DNA from: Stenotrophomonas sp. WZN-1
Lineage (GTDB): Bacteria > Pseudomonadota > Gammaproteobacteria > Xanthomonadales > Xanthomonadaceae
Direction of reading: 5' to 3'
NCBI RefSeq assembly: GCF_002192255.1
Contig: NZ_CP021768.1
Coordinates: 124,001 to 188,000 of the forward strand
Length of the DNA stretch: 64,000 bases
The notes under the pieces were generated by a model. The model was not told the origin of the DNA, did no database searches, and saw nothing but the letters and a program-made list of their open reading frames with translations. Shown one piece after another: positions 9,531-17,651 of the stretch (within the stretch, counting starts at the first letter, position 1; the number at the start of each line of letters is the position of its first letter). A program made the translations under genes and the position numbers.

Positions 9531-10531
9531 TGAAGATGGTTCAGCACCCAGCCTACGAGGGCCCACGCAAGCGATTGCGAATGGCGCTCGACCGTCATAG
9601 GCCAGGACATATGGTGTTCATTATTGGGCCATCGGGCGTGGGCAAGACCACGATGAGGCGCTCGGTAATGCAGGAGATGTTTGGCAATCCAGCATGCTGG
9701 GATTGTGGGCGGATACCCCTGGTCGAGACATTCGCCACACTTCCTCACGGCGCGTACTTCAGTTCGCGTCAGCTCGCTGTCTCTATTCTGCAAGAGTTGC
9801 ACGCGCCCACGTTGGCGTGGCTACTGGACGGAAGCTATCTCGGGGAGGATGCAAAACTGCGAATACGACGCGAGCTCGCCGCAGCAACATCGGAGTGGGC
9901 GTCCTTAGCGCGAACAAGACAGACAGAAGGCGAGTACTGGGGGATGGTGCAGCGAAGCCTGAGAGCGCGTAGTTGCAAGTACGTATCAATCGATCAGGTC
10001 ACAGCGCTACTAGTCAACCACAGAGACAAGTCCCCCGCTGACCACACCCTCCATCTGATGGCGATAGCTGAAGCCACAGGCGTGATGTTCGTTATGACTG
10101 GGGTGCACAAAGCCACGCAGTTGTGGTCGGTCAACTCCGAGTTGCGACGCCGAGTCACAACTGTTTGGGTGCCTCCATATAGCGATAAGCGTCGGGATGA
10201 CAAACTGCCGTTCCTTCGTTTGCTCAAGTCATTGGCCACTCGCTACGGGCTATCACAGGATGATCTGCTAATCCGGATGGCCAACGATATCCTTGCCGCT
10301 ACCGGCGGCGTATTCGCTGAGGTGGTCGAACTACTGGGGCGGGCAGATATTGCTGCGAAGCAGGAGGGATGCAACAGAATTCTCAAGCGACACATCGAGA
10401 TCTCCTACTACGGAAGTGAGGATCTTAGGAATCTATGGCGGGACATCGACGCCTTTGAGATGAGCATGGTTGCCGGCAGTGTCACTGAGCGATCAGAACA
10501 TGTGAAGGCGCGCTGGGGATCTCCAACCTGA
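9530..10531 (+). CDS. TnsC-type AAA+ ATPase, first copy
   Basis: The 333-residue protein resembles TniB/TnsC regulators, which polymerise on target DNA and link the target selector to the transposase. Walker A is GPSGVGKTT with Lys39. The Walker B region reads CKYVSIDQVTALLVNH, so Asp155 is followed by Gln156 instead of the usual Glu. Further family features are FVMTGVHKATQLWSVNSELRRRV (sensor-1 and arginine region). The start overlaps the tnsAB stop. A second, closely similar copy follows at 10771. Confidence 0.85.
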   Translation: MKMVQHPAYEGPRKRLRMALDRHRPGHMVFIIGPSGVGKTTMRRSVMQEMFGNPACWDCGRIPLVETFATLPHGAYFSSRQLAVSILQELHAPTLAWLLDGSYLGEDAKLRIRRELAAATSEWASLARTRQTEGEYWGMVQRSLRARSCKYVSIDQVTALLVNHRDKSPADHTLHLMAIAEATGVMFVMTGVHKATQLWSVNSELRRRVTTVWVPPYSDKRRDDKLPFLRLLKSLATRYGLSQDDLLIRMANDILAATGGVFAEVVELLGRADIAAKQEGCNRILKRHIEISYYGSEDLRNLWRDIDAFEMSMVAGSVTERSEHVKARWGSPT

Positions 10532-10540
10532 GGGAAGGAA

Positions 10541-10771
10541 ATGGTGACTACCGACTCAAATCAGTTCCGGTGGGGCGCCGATGCAAGGCGGCGGCGCGAC
10601 GATCTCGCGCGAAAACTGCACGCCAGGAGGCGGTTCGCGGCTGCATTAATCATTGCGATTGCACTCCTCTCCCACCTGGCAGAGCTGGCGGAATCCACCA
10701 GTCACGAGGGCCAAGATATAGGCCCTTCGCAGGAAGGTGTAGAAGCGCTCGACAAAGCGGAGGATTTCTGA
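10541..10771 (+). CDS. Small putative membrane protein between the two TnsC genes
   Basis: This 76-residue frame starts at an ATG 10 bases after the first tnsC and has a GGGAAGG ribosome site. Its stop codon overlaps the ATG of the second tnsC (TGATG). The sequence has a basic N-terminal half (DARRRRDDLARKLHARRRF), one hydrophobic segment (AAALIIAIALLSHLAELA) and an acidic tail. I recognise no family. The tight coupling on both sides argues that it is translated, at least to couple translation of the second ATPase. It could instead be a remnant left by duplication. Confidence 0.55.
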   Translation: MVTTDSNQFRWGADARRRRDDLARKLHARRRFAAALIIAIALLSHLAELAESTSHEGQDIGPSQEGVEALDKAEDF

Positions 10772-11790
10772 TGGAACTTCTCCAGCACTCAGCATACAGA
10801 CGGCCGCGAGATCGACTGAGGGCAGCCCTAGACAATCACAGACCGGGGCATATGGTCTACGTCATCGGTCCGTCCGGTGTAGGGAAGACCACGATGCGTC
10901 GGAGCGTTATGCGTGAGATGTTTGGGAATCCAAACCTGTGGGAAAAGGGAAAAGTTCCTGCCATCGAGACGTTTGCGTGCTTGCCAGTTGGAGCATACTT
11001 CAGTTCGCGATATCTCGCCCGCGAGTTGTTGCAAGAGCTTAACGCGCCGACTCTGACTTGGGCGCTGGAGGGCAGATCACCTCGGTCAATTCCCCCTTCG
11101 GACATTCAAGCCGAAGTGCGCGACAGAGACCTTCAACTTGGACGGTATCAACTCAGGCTCACCGAAGCGGAGTGTTGGTCGTCTGTGACGCGGTCCATGA
11201 TTGCGCGTGACTGCAAGTATGTCGCTATCGATCAAATATCAGCGCTTCTGGTGAATCACAAAGACAAGTCACCTGCAGACCATGCATTGCACTTGATGAC
11301 GTTAGCAGAGTCCGCCGGGTCGATGCTGATAATGAGCGGAATCCACAGGGCAGTTCAACTCTGGTCGATCGGATCCGAGCTTCGCCGAAGTGTGACGTCT
11401 ATATGGGTTCCGCCATATAGCGTTAGAAGAAAGGAGGACCGGGCTCCATTCTTGCGCCTCCTTATGTCGCTAAGCGAAAGGCACAATTTCTCTAAACAGG
11501 ACCTATTGATTCGAATGGCGGCGGATCTACTGGTCGCGACGGGAGGTGTCTATGGAGAGGTGGCTCAACTTCTGTCGCGAGCTGCGGATGCGGCCAAGCA
11601 GGAAGGAAGCGAGCGGATCCTTAAACGTCACATAGAGGCCTCCTACTATTCAGACAACGATCTTGCCAACCTTTGGCGAGATATCGAGGAATTCGAGGAT
11701 GCAATGGAAGCTGGAAGCGTCACAGCCAGAGCGAAACAGCTCAAGTCTAGTTGGGCCTCCTCTTATGGGGAGGTGTGCCGTGAAGTCTAG
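10771..11790 (+). CDS. TnsC-type AAA+ ATPase, second copy
   Basis: The 339-residue protein is a close paralogue of the first copy, alignable from end to end. Walker A is again GPSGVGKTT (Lys39), and Walker B is CKYVAIDQISALLVNH with Asp154-Gln155. The main divergence is the stretch between the Walker motifs, residues about 95-145 (EGRSPRSIPPSDIQAEVRDR here), and the extreme C-terminus. An upstream in-frame extension exists, but ATG 10771, coupled to the preceding small gene, fits the paralogue's N-terminus. The 3' end overlaps the start of tniQ by 11 bases. Both copies look functional, so a mixed ATPase assembly is possible. Confidence 0.83.
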   Translation: MELLQHSAYRRPRDRLRAALDNHRPGHMVYVIGPSGVGKTTMRRSVMREMFGNPNLWEKGKVPAIETFACLPVGAYFSSRYLARELLQELNAPTLTWALEGRSPRSIPPSDIQAEVRDRDLQLGRYQLRLTEAECWSSVTRSMIARDCKYVAIDQISALLVNHKDKSPADHALHLMTLAESAGSMLIMSGIHRAVQLWSIGSELRRSVTSIWVPPYSVRRKEDRAPFLRLLMSLSERHNFSKQDLLIRMAADLLVATGGVYGEVAQLLSRAADAAKQEGSERILKRHIEASYYSDNDLANLWRDIEEFEDAMEAGSVTARAKQLKSSWASSYGEVCREV

Positions 11791-13132
11791 CATTCACCGA
11801 TTTACCTGGTCGTCCTTGCCTCCACTTCAATTGAAGGGTGTGGGAACGTCGCGAGTTGAATCCTTGGAGCACTACGTTCTACGGCAAGCGTGGACAGTCG
11901 GCGTGACCATGGCCAATATGATGTCGATAGTCGGTCCAGCTATTGCTGGTGGGCGTAGAGGACAAGTCATGGGCTCGGGCAAGTATTGCGGTCCCAGCCG
12001 TGACTTCAGTCACCGTATCAGCACGCTCAAGATGCTGACCGCCCAGGACGACCTGCAGTGCGGCACATTCTGGGTTTTGGAGGACGTACTGGCAACCTAC
12101 GGAGGAGGCCGAGACACAACGCGCCGCCGCTGGTGCCCAGTGTGCTACCGCGATTGGGACGATGATCTCTCATATGAGCCGCTATCGTGGATCGTCGACA
12201 TTCAAGCTGAGTGTGACCTGCATAAATGCAAGCTCGAAACCACCTGTTCAAGGTGTGGCGCGGACCAGCCGAGCTCAACAGACTACCAGCGGCGCAGAAG
12301 ATGCCACAAATGCAAGCAATCGCTTTCCGGTGATGGCGCCGCCGCAGCGATTACTGGCGACGAGGCATGGGGTCAGCAGCAGCTTGCATCCATAATCGAA
12401 CTTTGCGCGACGCCCTCACAACCCCAGATTCCCTTCGAAAACTACGTTCGATTCGTGAAACTGCTCGTTGACGGCCATCCGATGAGGCGGGCATATCCTA
12501 ACGCTCTCAAGGCGGAATTCTACCGCGCTACCAAGAACTTGAGCAGGGGTCGGACGACCATTCGTGCCATTGTCAATCTCTGCGCTCTCCAGTCCATCTC
12601 AGCACGCGACATCTTGCTAAGCCCGGATGCGGCGGCTTCCGAGCCGCTGTTGGATCTTTGGTTTAGCTATGCAACGTTAAAGCTACCTGTTGGGAGGCAT
12701 GCGGAGCGGCTCGAGCGATGTGCCAAATGCTTTTCAGATGTTCTGAAAGCATCCGAGAAAGACCACTATGTGCCGCAGATGAAAGTTGTACTTAGACGCT
12801 TCAGGCTCAATAGGCAGTTGCTACGAGAGATGCACCTTGACGTCTACGAGGAGTACAAATTGAGATACGAAGAGCAAGGTCCGTACAGTCAAAGAGTTCA
12901 CTTGAACAGGGCAATGGATCTTGCGCTACAGATGGTTGAAGGAGATGCAGACCAAGCGGGATCCCACCGCAAACTTCAGCAGGCAGCCAAGCAAATCGGC
13001 CAGCGATGCAATGTGTCGCTGGATGTGGGATTCTCGGTGATGCTCGGAGCACGAAACGTGCTGAAGGCGCTAAGTGAAAACCGCTTACGAAAACAGCCGT
13101 CTGGTGGCCGGCGACGACATAGCGTCGCCTAG
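11780..13132 (+). CDS. tniQ: TniQ/TnsD-family target selector
   Basis: The 450-residue protein starts at GTG 11780 after GGGGAGGTG; the frame is open further upstream inside the second tnsC but without a ribosome site. The N-terminal half is TniQ-like: SLEHYVLRQAW, KYCGPSRDFSHRISTLKML, then zinc-binding clusters WCPVCYRDW, CDLHKCKLETTCSRCG and RCHKCKQS. TniQ/TnsD proteins recognise the target site, or in CRISPR-associated elements bind Cascade, and recruit TnsC. No cas gene is present, so direct DNA recognition is more likely. The C-terminal 250 residues are helical and not recognised. It is the last gene of the operon. Confidence 0.82.
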   Translation: MKSSIHRFTWSSLPPLQLKGVGTSRVESLEHYVLRQAWTVGVTMANMMSIVGPAIAGGRRGQVMGSGKYCGPSRDFSHRISTLKMLTAQDDLQCGTFWVLEDVLATYGGGRDTTRRRWCPVCYRDWDDDLSYEPLSWIVDIQAECDLHKCKLETTCSRCGADQPSSTDYQRRRRCHKCKQSLSGDGAAAAITGDEAWGQQQLASIIELCATPSQPQIPFENYVRFVKLLVDGHPMRRAYPNALKAEFYRATKNLSRGRTTIRAIVNLCALQSISARDILLSPDAAASEPLLDLWFSYATLKLPVGRHAERLERCAKCFSDVLKASEKDHYVPQMKVVLRRFRLNRQLLREMHLDVYEEYKLRYEEQGPYSQRVHLNRAMDLALQMVEGDADQAGSHRKLQQAAKQIGQRCNVSLDVGFSVMLGARNVLKALSENRLRKQPSGGRRRHSVA

Positions 13133-13147
13133 CCCTCGCGGCCTCTG

Positions 13148-13348
13148 TCAATTTTCATTCGTCTCGTGAGCCAGCCCCAACTCGGCGCGAATACGCTTCA
13201 AGACCAGATCGCGCAACGGTCTACGGAGCGAACCATCAATGGCTGCGGCATAGATGTCATCATCTCGATCTCCGATGGGCAGGCCCTCCAAGCGTAGCGA
13301 AGCCTGAGCTTCAATGATTGCTTGGCGAAGCTGACTTCTACTGGCCAT
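13148..13348 (-). CDS. VbhA-like antitoxin candidate (Fic-inhibitory motif)
   Basis: This 66-residue protein reads ...QAIIEAQASLRLEGLPIGDRDDD...DGSLRRPLRDLVLKRIRAE. SLRLEG matches the [S/T]xxxE[G/N] inhibitory motif of class I Fic antitoxins such as VbhA, whose Glu blocks ATP gamma-phosphate binding in Fic AMP-transferases. The helix before and the short helical tail after also fit. No Fic protein (HPFxxGN) is encoded nearby, so it would be an orphan. It is convergent with tniQ. The call is by motif and could be coincidental. Confidence 0.5.
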   Translation of the reverse strand: MASRSQLRQAIIEAQASLRLEGLPIGDRDDDIYAAAIDGSLRRPLRDLVLKRIRAELGLAHETNEN

Positions 13349-13806
13349 TGCCGCCCCGGAGGTTTAGCTGATTCTAGCGAGAGTTCACATGACGAGGGTT
13401 TGCCATGAGGGCTCTAATCCTTCGGATCCGACGCAACTTTGACCTAACGCCGTTGCTTTCGCTGACGCTAGTAGGCTGTACCGCTCGACACCGGCGTCTC
13501 TTGGAACCTGGTGAAGTGACCGAGTTGCCTAGGATCGCAGCGGCCCGAAGCTATCCCGGCCGCATTGGCCCTGATCCAGGTCCGCTTCTGGCCAGAAGCG
13601 GATACTGCAATCATTGCTGCCTGAGCGCACTCTCCAAAGGCAAGGGGAGCGCCTGCTGTTCGCCCGCTGTCACATCAACTGCGACTAGCTGAAATCTTTG
13701 ATCGCCAACCTGGCAGGGCATTCCGCGCACCAGCATCCTGTTCGATCTGATGACTAATGATTCTCAGGACTTGCTGCGGTACCGGTGTACGGCTGCCCCG
13801 CTATCA
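13349..13806. other. Intergenic stretch with a perfect 22-bp palindrome
   Basis: No gene is supported. A plus-strand frame of 95 codons (13405-13692) lacks coding character. At 13581-13602 there is a perfect 22-bp palindrome with the sequence TCCGCTTCTGG and its complement. The same repeat type recurs at 24623-24648 and 27594-27619. The remainder may be degraded mobile DNA. Confidence 0.45.
13581..13602. repeat. TCCGCTTCTGG palindrome, copy 1
   Basis: Each half reads TCCGCTTCTGG inward, giving a perfect 22-bp inverted repeat. It is one of three related palindromes in the window, all inside the island. Confidence 0.75.
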
Positions 13807-14175
13807 CTACTTGATCAGGAAGTCATTCAGTGATTTTCCGCTTGCTACCAGCTCGGCTATCCATCGCGGTTGCCGCCCTCGACCGGACCACGTCTGGCCG
13901 CGCACTGCAGGATTGCGGTACTTGGGGGCGGTGTTGGGCACTGTCGATTTGGCAGACCTCCGATCACCTCGCTTCTTGGCGGTTTCGGAGGGCACGATCA
14001 CTGAAGCGCCGTAGAGTTCCTCTATCGTGTATCCATGATCCTTGACGTACTTGTTGATCTTGGCGCGCATCGCTGTGGCCTTAGGGCGTGACAGCACTTT
14101 GGACTGCTGCTTCTCCGCCTGAGCAATCAGTGAGCGAAGTTCCTTGGCAGAAAGGCCGCTGATATCAATAGTCAT
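13807..14175 (-). CDS. H-NS family nucleoid-associated protein
   Basis: The 122-residue protein has the N-terminal oligomerisation helix region (ISGLSAKELRSLIAQAEKQQ) and a C-terminal H-NS DNA-binding domain (KYRNPAVRGQTWSGRGRQPRWIAEL), with the TWSGRGRxPxW core typical of H-NS/BpH3 proteins in Xanthomonadales. H-NS proteins bind AT-rich DNA and silence horizontally acquired genes. A GGGGAAG ribosome site precedes the ATG. Lying in a lower-GC island, it may keep the cargo quiet, as plasmid- and island-borne H-NS homologues do elsewhere. Confidence 0.88.
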   Translation of the reverse strand: MTIDISGLSAKELRSLIAQAEKQQSKVLSRPKATAMRAKINKYVKDHGYTIEELYGASVIVPSETAKKRGDRRSAKSTVPNTAPKYRNPAVRGQTWSGRGRQPRWIAELVASGKSLNDFLIK

Positions 14176-14427
14176 GAATTCTTCCCCGGTGTCGAGGCCC
14201 TAGCCTATTCTCAAATGACATTGCGTGTCACTCCACATCCACTATGAGTCGCTCAATCACAGGATCGACTACTAAAAAGTGGATCGTGTTAGCTACTCTC
14301 TCACTGCACATGATTTTCACGTGGCGTCGCCAAGAGTTCTTTGAGAACGCCAGTTTGAGGCATTGGATGAATCGACGTTAGACTCAAGTGCTTTCCGTAG
14401 CAGATCAGGGAGGCAAGGCGCATAACC

Positions 14428-15525
14428 GTGAGATCAATTCCCTTCATTGTCGCTGCCGCGTTGGCGGGAACTTCGCTGGCTGCAGATGCTTCTGAGGATA
14501 ACCTCCATAGAGATCCTTACTTTGATCCAGGAGGCGCCGTCAGGTTCAACTATGGCTGGCTCGACTACGGGCCGACCAGCCGCCTGCAGCTTGAACTGCT
14601 GCGCGCAGATCTTGACGCTGGAACCGGACCGTTTTCCTTCTCTGCCCAGTACCGCTGGTACGATGGTTTCGACGCCGTGCATCACGCGTACGCGGGCTGG
14701 CAGTTCTCCGATGCTACCCAGCTGAAGGTAGGTATCCAGCAAGTCCCGTTCGGGCTGCTCCCTACCGTTTCGCAGAGTTTCTGGTTCGGCTCCGGCTACT
14801 ACCTGGGCGTCGAGGATGATTACGATCCGGGCCTTATAGTGATTCACCGCAGCGGCAGCACAACTTGGCATCTTGGCTGGTTCTCCGGAGACGAATACGG
14901 GTCCGGGGCTCGCTACGATCGCTACTCCTTTGATGTCGCGCAGACCGAGGCGTTGCCGTATCGCGAGCGGCAACGACTGCATGCACGCGTGGAGAGCGCG
15001 CGCGACTGGGGCGGCGGCGAACTGTTGCTGGGCGCATCAGCGTTTGCTGGCAAGGTGCAGAACACTCAGACACGGCGTCACTACGGTCATCAGGGCGCGG
15101 CCCTCCATGCACAGTGGCAGCGCGATGGTTGGACCGCGCAGCTGCAGTGGGCGCGGTACCGGTATGACGTGCCCGGAGATCGCATCGCACTGTCGGCGTT
15201 CCAATCCCCCTTCCAGGTTGCAGCGCAGGCGGATGTGCCAAGCGCCAACATCGCCTATTCGTTCGGCCAGAAGGGCTGGCTGGATGACATCACCTGCTAT
15301 AACAACCTCAGCATGACCCGCCCGGTCGGGCACCGCGCGGGGCTTCGTGATTCGTGGCAGAACGTGACCGGTTGCAGCCTGCAGAAAGGCATCATGCTCA
15401 CCTATGTCGACTGGATCGCTGGCCGCAACATGTGGTTTGCTGGTGGTGATGGTATCGGCATCGACGAAGGAGGCCCTTCCAGCTGGCATTCGCGGCTGAA
15501 CCTCAATATCGGCTTCTACTTCTGA
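14428..15525 (+). CDS. Outer-membrane porin-like protein
   Basis: The 365-residue protein starts at a GTG preceded by AGGGAGG. It has a signal peptide (IPFIVAAALAGTSLAADA) and alternating aromatic beta-strand patterns throughout (FSAQYRWYDGFDAVHHAYAGWQF; QLQWARYRYDV). It ends NLNIGFYF with a C-terminal Phe, as outer-membrane beta-barrels do. It resembles phosphate-selective or OprP-like porins, but the substrate is not clear. The BCCT transporter gene follows 51 bases downstream in the same direction, so the pair may form an outer- plus inner-membrane uptake route for the same compound. Confidence 0.75.
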   Translation: MRSIPFIVAAALAGTSLAADASEDNLHRDPYFDPGGAVRFNYGWLDYGPTSRLQLELLRADLDAGTGPFSFSAQYRWYDGFDAVHHAYAGWQFSDATQLKVGIQQVPFGLLPTVSQSFWFGSGYYLGVEDDYDPGLIVIHRSGSTTWHLGWFSGDEYGSGARYDRYSFDVAQTEALPYRERQRLHARVESARDWGGGELLLGASAFAGKVQNTQTRRHYGHQGAALHAQWQRDGWTAQLQWARYRYDVPGDRIALSAFQSPFQVAAQADVPSANIAYSFGQKGWLDDITCYNNLSMTRPVGHRAGLRDSWQNVTGCSLQKGIMLTYVDWIAGRNMWFAGGDGIGIDEGGPSSWHSRLNLNIGFYF

Positions 15526-15576
15526 TCGGCCTCGCGCAAGCCGCAGGTTCTTCCACCCAATAACACGGAGGTATCC

Positions 15577-17556
15577 ATGCAGAGCACGGCTCCGCAACAT
15601 CCCCCCGTTCGCCAGCGGATCCTTCCGCAGGTGTTCATTCCCACGGCAGCCATCGTCATCGCGCTGCTCGCGCTTGCCGCCTTCGCGCCCGAAATGGCCA
15701 CGCGGTGGTTCACCGCGGCCAAGTCATGGGCCGCCAACGATGCAGGTTGGTTCACCATCCTTGCAGTAGCCGGCTTCCTGGTCTTTGTCGTCGGCGTCGC
15801 CATCAGCAGTTACGGCCGCATCAAGCTCGGCCCTGACCACAGTACGCCGGACTACAGCTACGGTTCCTGGTTCGCAATGTTGTTCGCTGCCGGCATGGGC
15901 ATCGGTCTGATGTTCTTTGGCGTTGCCGAGCCCATCATGCACTACGCCACGCCGCCGGTTGGTTCGCCTGAGTCCGCCGCCGCTGCCCGCCAGGCGATGC
16001 GCATCACCTTCTTCCACTGGGGCATCCACGCATGGGCGATCTACGCGGTGGTAGCGCTGTCGCTGGCGTACTTTGCGTACCGACACAATCTCCCGCTGCG
16101 TGTCCGCTCCGCGCTGTATCCGCTCATCGGCGACCGTATCCACGGCCCGTTGGGACATGCCGTAGACACGTTTGCCGCGCTGGGTACCATCTTCGGCCTG
16201 GCCACCTCGCTGGGACTGGGCGTCATGCAGATCAACGCCGGCCTGAACTACCTGTTCGGCCTGGAGGTCAGTACGCTCGCCCAGGTTGGCTTGATCACCG
16301 TCATCACACTGGTGGCCACCGGATCGGTCGTGGCTGGCCTGGACAGCGGCGTACGCAGGTTGTCCGAGCTCAACATGATCCTGGCGGCGGCGCTGCTGGC
16401 CTTCGTCCTGGTCTGTGGACCCACCGTGCACCTGATGCAGGCACTGGTGCAGAACACCGGCATGTACGTTTCCCAGCTGTTCTCGATGACTTTCAACCTT
16501 TATGCCTACGAACCCACCGGTTGGCTGGGTGGCTGGACGCTGTTCTACTGGGGCTGGTGGATTGCGTGGTCGCCCTTCGTTGGCATGTTCATCGCGCGCA
16601 TCTCACGTGGACGCACCGTCCGTGAGTTCGTGGTAGGGGTGTTGCTTGTGCCGCTTGGCTTCACATTCCTGTGGATGACCATCTACGGCAACACCGCGTT
16701 GCACATGGTGCGGGCAGAGGGCATCCAGCAGTTGGTGCAGGCGGTCTCAACCGACAGCTCGATGGCGCTTTTCGAGTTCCTGGAACACCTGCCCCTGACC
16801 ATGCTGACCTCTTCGCTTGCTGTCATCCTGGTTGCGCTGTTTTTCGTAACCTCAGCGGACTCCGGCGCCCTGGTAATCGACATGCTCACCTCGAAGGGTG
16901 AGGAGGAATCGCCGGTCTGGCAGCGGATCTTCTGGGCGCTGCTGGTCGGCGGCCTGGCAATTGCCCTGTTGGTGGCCGGCGGGCTGGAGTCGTTGCAGGC
17001 AGCCACCATTGCCAGCGCGTTGCCATTTACGATCGTCATGATCCTGATGTGCTGGGGACTGCTGAAGGCCATGCATCTCGATGCGACCAAGCGCTCGATC
17101 CTGCGGGAGGCACGTATCCTGCCGGGCACCAGCGAGGATTGGCGGGCGCGCCTGCGCCTGCTGGCGCACAACCCGTTGAAGATCGAGGTGACCGGCTTCA
17201 TCGAGCAGCGCGTCATTCCTGCATTGGAAGAGGTTGCGGCTGAGCTGCGCAAGCAGGATCTTCCGGTCCAGGTCTCCAAGGGGGAGGATGGTCGTGCGTG
17301 GCTGCAGGTTGGCCATGGCGAGGAGATGGACTTCTTCTACTCCGTACGGCCCCAGCCCTATGAGCCGCCGACGTTCGCCCTGCAGGATCCCCGTCGACCG
17401 GTCAGCGAGGGTACCCGTCATTACCGAGCGGAGGTCTATCTGCGGGAGGGCGGGCAGGACTACGACGTCATGGGGTGGACCAAGGTTCAGCTTATCCACG
17501 ATGTGCTCGATCAGTACGAGCGCCACCGTCAGTTCCTGGACAAGGTGCGCTCGTAG
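15577..17556 (+). CDS. BCCT family transporter (betaine/choline/carnitine)
   Basis: The 659-residue inner-membrane protein has the BCCT signature: GMGIGLMFFGVAEPIMHY with the Gly-rich unwound helix, then YLFGL and FYWGWWIAWSPFVGMFIARISRGRT with the Trp-box. About twelve membrane segments are followed by a roughly 150-residue cytoplasmic C-terminal domain, as in BetT-type high-affinity choline transporters. A ribosome site (CACGGAGG) precedes the ATG. No betaine synthesis genes (betAB) are adjacent. The C-terminal length suggests an osmotically regulated member. Substrate is inferred from family only. Confidence 0.88.
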   Translation: MQSTAPQHPPVRQRILPQVFIPTAAIVIALLALAAFAPEMATRWFTAAKSWAANDAGWFTILAVAGFLVFVVGVAISSYGRIKLGPDHSTPDYSYGSWFAMLFAAGMGIGLMFFGVAEPIMHYATPPVGSPESAAAARQAMRITFFHWGIHAWAIYAVVALSLAYFAYRHNLPLRVRSALYPLIGDRIHGPLGHAVDTFAALGTIFGLATSLGLGVMQINAGLNYLFGLEVSTLAQVGLITVITLVATGSVVAGLDSGVRRLSELNMILAAALLAFVLVCGPTVHLMQALVQNTGMYVSQLFSMTFNLYAYEPTGWLGGWTLFYWGWWIAWSPFVGMFIARISRGRTVREFVVGVLLVPLGFTFLWMTIYGNTALHMVRAEGIQQLVQAVSTDSSMALFEFLEHLPLTMLTSSLAVILVALFFVTSADSGALVIDMLTSKGEEESPVWQRIFWALLVGGLAIALLVAGGLESLQAATIASALPFTIVMILMCWGLLKAMHLDATKRSILREARILPGTSEDWRARLRLLAHNPLKIEVTGFIEQRVIPALEEVAAELRKQDLPVQVSKGEDGRAWLQVGHGEEMDFFYSVRPQPYEPPTFALQDPRRPVSEGTRHYRAEVYLREGGQDYDVMGWTKVQLIHDVLDQYERHRQFLDKVRS

Positions 17557-17651
17557 AATCCGTACACAGATGCCGCCCGGAGGAGCGGCATCTGCCTTGG
17601 GCCGGGCGTGACCCTGCGTTGACGTGTCCTCGGCGCCCGACCGTGTTATTG

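Larger units (their letters stand above)
7110..13132 (+). mobile_element. Tn7-like transposition module (tnsAB-tnsC-small ORF-tnsC-tniQ)
   Basis: The five genes form one operon with overlapping or abutting ends: TGATG overlap, 9-base gap, TGATG overlap, 11-base overlap. Gene content and order follow Tn7 and related elements, with a fused nuclease/integrase and a duplicated ATPase. The element's terminal inverted repeats were not identified. The split repeat at 4680/29872 marks an insertion of the whole 25-kb island but does not prove that these proteins caused it. Confidence 0.8.

Noticed and set aside
6877..13132. CRISPR-associated transposon
   Set aside because: No cas genes, crRNA repeat or second TniQ were found near the Tn7-like module.
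13405..13692. 95-codon open frame
   Set aside because: It crosses the 22-bp palindrome, lacks a ribosome site and has no domain or normal codon use.
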